From: Vibrio japonicus
Lineage (GTDB): Bacteria; Pseudomonadota; Gammaproteobacteria; Enterobacterales; Vibrionaceae
Length of the DNA stretch: 64,000 bases
Assembly: GCF_024582835.1 (NCBI RefSeq)
Contig: NZ_CP102096.1
Coordinates: 2,046,001 to 2,110,000 of the forward strand
Direction: 5' to 3'
Shown here: positions 60,380-64,000 of the stretch, in pieces
Position numbering within the stretch: the first letter of the stretch is position 1
Layout: the number at the start of each line of letters is the position of its first letter
Notes under the pieces: generated by a model
The model's database searches: none
What the model was told of the DNA's origin: nothing
What the model saw: the letters and a program-made list of their open reading frames with translations, nothing else
Position numbers and translations under genes: made by a program

Positions 60380-61030
60380 CTAGAGTGTTTTATACACTGA
60401 TAACGCCTGCTCCAAATCTTCGTAATAGGTAAGCTCACCTTGATGCAAGATAACCGCGCTATCACAAAATTGGCGAATCTCTTTTAAATCATGGCTGACC
60501 ATGATAACACTCGCTGTTTTACTTTTCTGTAAAAGTGCATTTTTGGCTTTCTGGCGAAACTTTTGGTCCCCTACGGATGTTGCCTCATCAATCAAATACA
60601 CATCGAAATCAATCGCTATACAGCAACCAAACGCCAAACGAGAGCGCATACCGCTCGAGTAGTTTTTCACAGGAAGATCGTACTTAATACCCAGCTCAGC
60701 AAAGCTTTTTACCTTTTCTTCGTACTCGTCCAGATTGCCGACGCCATTTACTCTACCAATAAAGCGTGTATTTTCTCGCCCTGTCATTTGAGGATGAATA
60801 CCAGTTGCTAGGGCAACTGGCCAAGAGATAGCGCGATCAGTAATCACCTTGCCCGAATTCGGGTATTCGCTACCAGCAATGATGCGGAATAGAGTTGATT
60901 TACCTGCACCATTCGAACCGAGTAAAGCGACATTACGCCCTTCAGGAAAAGTAAAGTTAATATTTTGAAAGATGTACTGTTTACCCAGTTCGGATGGGTA
61001 GTATTTAGTCAGGTTACGCAGCTCAATCAT
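60380..61030 (-). CDS. kpsT: Capsule polysaccharide export ATPase, KpsT-like
   Basis: This 216-residue ABC ATPase is of the KpsT/CtrD type that powers group 2 capsule export. Walker A is LGSNGAGKSTLFRI at about 37-50, the signature is YSSGMRSRLAFG and Walker B is FDVYLIDEATSVGD. The size fits KpsT (about 220). The ATG at 61030 overlaps the previous gene by eight bases. No KpsM-type permease is in view; it must lie to the right or elsewhere. Its place in a sulfotransferase operon links sulfation to an exported polymer. Confidence 0.9.
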   Translation of the reverse strand: MIELRNLTKYYPSELGKQYIFQNINFTFPEGRNVALLGSNGAGKSTLFRIIAGSEYPNSGKVITDRAISWPVALATGIHPQMTGRENTRFIGRVNGVGNLDEYEEKVKSFAELGIKYDLPVKNYSSGMRSRLAFGCCIAIDFDVYLIDEATSVGDQKFRQKAKNALLQKSKTASVIMVSHDLKEIRQFCDSAVILHQGELTYYEDLEQALSVYKTL

Positions 61031-62258
61031 CGGTAATTTTTTGTTCCATTTGCGTAAGCTTGTGCTTGATAAATTCACCTTCCGGGCGAAGCTTATGAGC
61101 AATACGCATGAGTTGGCATGCTATATCAGGATCACTCTCCTCAAAAAATAGTGATGCGTTACGTATTTCATCAATATATTTATTCCTACTGCCATTGAGC
61201 GACACTGTTTTATGAGGATGACGTAAATCGTTTTTGGTTAGATGAAGACCAAGTTGTGCGGGTTCTTTATTCAGCTCATCTTTAATCTGACGCCGACGCC
61301 GTACAACTTCTGGTATCGTAATATTATTTAACGCACGATATAAGACTTTAGCTTCATCTTTATTAACACCATTATCGATCACTGATAGTAATTTTTGGTA
61401 TCGAGCTGTAACGTAACCTTTTGAATCAAAAACATCCGAAACTAGATCTAGATTTTCCAGCATCGTTTCATATTTCTGGTAATAGTTATCCAACAAATAA
61501 GAATCAATTTTATATTCAATATCTAAGCCTTTATCTGTCTTATAGCCCTTTCGGTTTGATTTAAATCGATTTCCATTTGGGAGTCCTCTTCCAAGCATAG
61601 ACACATACTCAAGCTGACCTCTATACAAGCGGTGTACCAAAAAAGCTTTTGGAAAACAGCCTTTATCTATTTTAACTTTTGCTTTCACATGTTCTAAAAA
61701 ATCCGCAGTCTTCAAATTACCATCTGCATAGTGTAAATTATCACCGTTAGAATTATGTATTCCTAGGCTATACTTACGCCCTAGTTTAATTAAATGTTTC
61801 ACATGTAAGTCCAAAGCTAACACGTTATTTTTCGAGAAACAATGGCTAAAATCAGAATCACTTTTGTGTATTGCCCAGTTAAATAAATAAACATCAAACT
61901 GTTCGCTTTTTTTTATATACTCTTGGATACTAGATTTAAAATCATTTGGCGTCCAAAACTCATCCACATCAAAGAAGGCTATATGTGAAAATTGTTTTGA
62001 AGGCGTTTTTTTTAAAGAATATTCATAAGCTCGTGTTTGAAATAACTTAGCTCCCTTATGATACAAGCCATCACTATCTATAATGTTAATATTATAAGCA
62101 TTCGATAGCTTTTCTAATACTTCTTTTGATTTATCTGATGTGTTATTTACATGTATATCGAATGAATCAAAACCAAAGTATGCATGATGATATATCCACT
62201 CGGGTAAATAAGCAGCTTCGTCTTTAGCTATTGCAACTAACTTTACTCTAGTTTCCAT
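61023..62258 (-). CDS. Glycosyltransferase-like protein (Glyco_tranf_2_4/GT92-like)
   Basis: This 411-residue protein begins VKLVAIAKDEAAYLPEWIYHHAYFGFD, the pattern of the family-2-like glycosyltransferases related to GT92. FFDVDEFW serves as the DxD-type metal motif near residue 98. The C-terminal region (RRRRQIKDELN, then a helical tail) has no match I recognise. No signal peptide, so it should be cytoplasmic, working on the polymer before export. The gene is AT-rich relative to the cys genes. It overlaps kpsT by eight bases and follows the sulfotransferase by one base. Confidence 0.78.
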   Translation of the reverse strand: METRVKLVAIAKDEAAYLPEWIYHHAYFGFDSFDIHVNNTSDKSKEVLEKLSNAYNINIIDSDGLYHKGAKLFQTRAYEYSLKKTPSKQFSHIAFFDVDEFWTPNDFKSSIQEYIKKSEQFDVYLFNWAIHKSDSDFSHCFSKNNVLALDLHVKHLIKLGRKYSLGIHNSNGDNLHYADGNLKTADFLEHVKAKVKIDKGCFPKAFLVHRLYRGQLEYVSMLGRGLPNGNRFKSNRKGYKTDKGLDIEYKIDSYLLDNYYQKYETMLENLDLVSDVFDSKGYVTARYQKLLSVIDNGVNKDEAKVLYRALNNITIPEVVRRRRQIKDELNKEPAQLGLHLTKNDLRHPHKTVSLNGSRNKYIDEIRNASLFFEESDPDIACQLMRIAHKLRPEGEFIKHKLTQMEQKITDD

Positions 62259-62259
62259 A

Positions 62260-63288
62260 TTAATTTTTCTCGCTTATCTTTAAGAGCATGTTCATCTGAA
62301 TTGCGACTAAATCTTCTAGCTTTTCAATTCGTTGCTGTAATAGTGACATCTCACTTTCTGTACTTTGTGTAATGTTTTTTTTGGATGAAGGAAAAACTGA
62401 CCTACCTGAGTAATACATGTTCTCGAGTGCTAGATTCGATTCTAGAAATCTATCTTCTATCTTTTTTGTCAGATCAAAGGAAAGCGTGATAGCGTATTTT
62501 TTACTTATCAAATTCTGACTATTAGGCGCAGATGCTAAAATAGTATTTTTAATCTTTTGAGTATGAGGGCTCTCATAAATAGTGTAAATTTTCGTTAGGC
62601 TTTCGCATATAGCACTGCTTAGTCCCTCATTACTAGCTTCTAGAAACAGCTTTAGTCCGTTATTATTAATACCTGCTCTAGTACAAAAGTCTATAGTTAA
62701 ATTTTTTTTAATTAAGTGCTTTTTATCTAATGAGCAAACTTTTAGTTCAGCGTTAGGATAATAATTACTAAGCTGTTCTGTAACAAATACATAATCACCA
62801 AAATTAGTATTTATCATTTTATCGATATAAGCGTCTAGTGTTTCGCCTTTTTTGTGTCCCCATTGCTGCCACGCGGAAAGAAGTAACTCTCGTTGATCAC
62901 GAATATAGTAAACAACTTTAACCTTACTAAAGCGTGTCGAAAATAAAGAGTGGATTGCTTTTAGCTTTGGAGATCCTATTGCATTTACTAAATTTTCTGC
63001 TGTGATTATTACTTTCTTACAGCCTTGATCTTCGGCAGTAATTAAAAAGTCGTCAATCTTTTTTTCTAGTGCATTAATGTTAAGATCGCCATTGATGACT
63101 TTTTCTATAAAGTCTCTTGGTGTATGAGTCCGATTAATTCGATACGCTTTATTGCATGGGAAGTTGAAGTCACTATCTGGCATAAAAATGCCACGATCTT
63201 TTAACACTAGTCTATTAGCATAAAGAAAATCTTGAATAGTAGTCGAACCACATTTTGGGTGGCCTGGGTGTAAAATCAGCTCAATCAT
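62260..63288 (-). CDS. Sulfotransferase-like protein with C-terminal coiled coil
   Basis: This 342-residue protein starts MIELILHPGHPKCGSTTIQDFL. PKCGSTTIQ fits the 5'-phosphosulfate-binding loop of PAPS sulfotransferases. VVYYIRDQRELLLSAWQQW fits the 3'-phosphate-binding Arg/Ser region. About 30 residues at the end form a leucine-rich coiled coil (MSLLQQRIEKLEDLVAIQMN), possibly for docking with a partner. The DNA is AT-rich with many rare codons, suggesting transfer. It lies two bases after the next sulfotransferase gene. Carbohydrate is the likely acceptor. Confidence 0.8.
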   Translation of the reverse strand: MIELILHPGHPKCGSTTIQDFLYANRLVLKDRGIFMPDSDFNFPCNKAYRINRTHTPRDFIEKVINGDLNINALEKKIDDFLITAEDQGCKKVIITAENLVNAIGSPKLKAIHSLFSTRFSKVKVVYYIRDQRELLLSAWQQWGHKKGETLDAYIDKMINTNFGDYVFVTEQLSNYYPNAELKVCSLDKKHLIKKNLTIDFCTRAGINNNGLKLFLEASNEGLSSAICESLTKIYTIYESPHTQKIKNTILASAPNSQNLISKKYAITLSFDLTKKIEDRFLESNLALENMYYSGRSVFPSSKKNITQSTESEMSLLQQRIEKLEDLVAIQMNMLLKISEKN

Positions 63289-63289
63289 T

Positions 63290-64000
63290 TTAGAGCCACT
63301 CCTCCATAACGATGTTATATAAATCTTGAATTAAGTTAGAAGCGTTTGGGCTTAAAAGCCAATCAGGACTGATAGTCTTTATTTTTTTCTTATGATTGAC
63401 GGGAGCATAGCTCAATATCCGATCAGAGTATTTCTCTGGAATACTTCGTTCACAAAGCCGATCGACAAAATAATCTCCAGATTCAGTCGAGTCTTGATCT
63501 TTTGCCATTAAATCACGAATTTTGGGGATGAGCTCTTGAACATCATCTTTACGAGTATAGAAGTTTTCTCGAGTCTTACTGCTTTGAGGTAGTTGGGCTT
63601 TTTTACTCAAGACATTCAAGCAACGTATTATTTCTGTTGTTTCTGGATCCAAAGAAGCATTTCTTACGCCGTCGCTTTGCTTAGAAACATCGATTTCACC
63701 TGGCGAAATACCCATTAGGCCGAAGAATACACTTACTAATTCCCCATTTTTTGCTAAAGAGTCATAGTCTAAAATATGTAAATTTTCTCGGCCAAAGTGC
63801 TTCGCTAGTACATCTAATGTCATTGTCTGCATTAATGTTTTACTTTGCCCAGGGCGAATCAAATCTCGATAGAAGAATGAGTGAAAGGGTTCACATCCTC
63901 CATGTTTTACAGATTCTTGCCAAAGAGAATACATTTTCAAGCTTGAACGTCGCCATGCATAGATTACTTTGATATCGAAGTCTTTCTCTAGACTACTATA
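63290..64000 (-). CDS. Second sulfotransferase-like protein, 5' end outside window
   Basis: The frame remains open to the right edge, giving 236 visible residues and a missing N-terminus. The visible start contains DIKVIYAWRRSSLKMYSLWQ, the 3'-phosphate-binding motif (Arg and Ser of RRSSLK) of PAPS sulfotransferases. LHILDYDSLAKNG then matches the later fold. The 5' loop must lie beyond the window. It differs clearly from its neighbour, so the two probably modify different positions. Confidence 0.75.
   Translation of the reverse strand, partial: YSSLEKDFDIKVIYAWRRSSLKMYSLWQESVKHGGCEPFHSFFYRDLIRPGQSKTLMQTMTLDVLAKHFGRENLHILDYDSLAKNGELVSVFFGLMGISPGEIDVSKQSDGVRNASLDPETTEIIRCLNVLSKKAQLPQSSKTRENFYTRKDDVQELIPKIRDLMAKDQDSTESGDYFVDRLCERSIPEKYSDRILSYAPVNHKKKIKTISPDWLLSPNASNLIQDLYNIVMEEWL

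Noticed and set aside
1..64000. tRNA, rRNA, insertion sequences, prophage or defence systems
   Set aside because: I looked for typical tRNA arms, transposase motifs and defence gene families by eye and saw none; a tRNAscan or ISfinder search could still find a missed one.

Overview
The window is chromosomal DNA of a gammaproteobacterium, almost certainly a Vibrio (inference, from protein sequences and gene order). The supporting blocks are rlmN-rodZ-ispG-hisS-yfgM-bamB-der, mltA/argA/recD-recB-recC, pstCAB-phoU opposite ppk-ppx beside a phoB-phoR-pstS operon, a YebG-type SOS gene behind a LexA box, and a secreted GH19 chitinase. No rRNA, tRNA, CRISPR array, insertion sequence or prophage was recognised.

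Layout. 1-4.4 kb: a truncated MHS-type MFS transporter, an acetate/succinate channel (satP) and a chitinase. 4.7-9.6 kb: guaB-guaA with a PurR-like site in the spacer, divergent xseA, and a 47-codon zinc-ribbon gene overlapping the xseA stop codon. 10-14 kb: a CitA/CitB-type two-component pair divergent from a CitT-type anion symporter. 14-23.2 kb: alanyl-tRNA editing protein and the der-to-rlmN housekeeping run. 23.4-26 kb: csdE, tcdA, mltA. 26.1-37.5 kb: argA behind two ArgR boxes 3 bp apart, then recC, recB and recD on the opposite strand. 37.7-40.8 kb: a LysR regulator, yebG, cutC and a class I PPK2. 41-53.3 kb: a phosphate and polyphosphate block (phoU, pstB, pstA, pstC; ppk1, ppx; phoB, phoR, pstS) with three well-formed Pho boxes and one weaker site. 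53.5 kb: rdgC.

The most unusual part is 54.5-64 kb, all on the minus strand and running off the right edge. In transcription order it encodes two PAPS-type sulfotransferases (the first cut by the window edge), a glycosyltransferase-like protein, a KpsT-type capsule-export ATPase, an SLC13 anion transporter, CysD, CysC, a DHH-family phosphoesterase and CysN. Read together this is a self-contained sulfation module: sulfate uptake, activation to APS and then PAPS, transfer to a glycan, probable removal of the by-product PAP by the DHH protein, and ABC export of the polymer. No sulfite-forming reductase gene is present, so a dedicated sulfated capsule or exopolysaccharide is more likely than cysteine synthesis. 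The sulfotransferase and glycosyltransferase genes are visibly AT-rich, which suggests lateral acquisition next to rdgC.

The Pho block brings together high-affinity phosphate uptake (with unusually large PstC and PstA), its sensor-regulator, the polyP-making kinase PPK1, the polyP-degrading PPX and a nucleotide-linked PPK2, so phosphate uptake and polyP turnover are probably co-regulated here.
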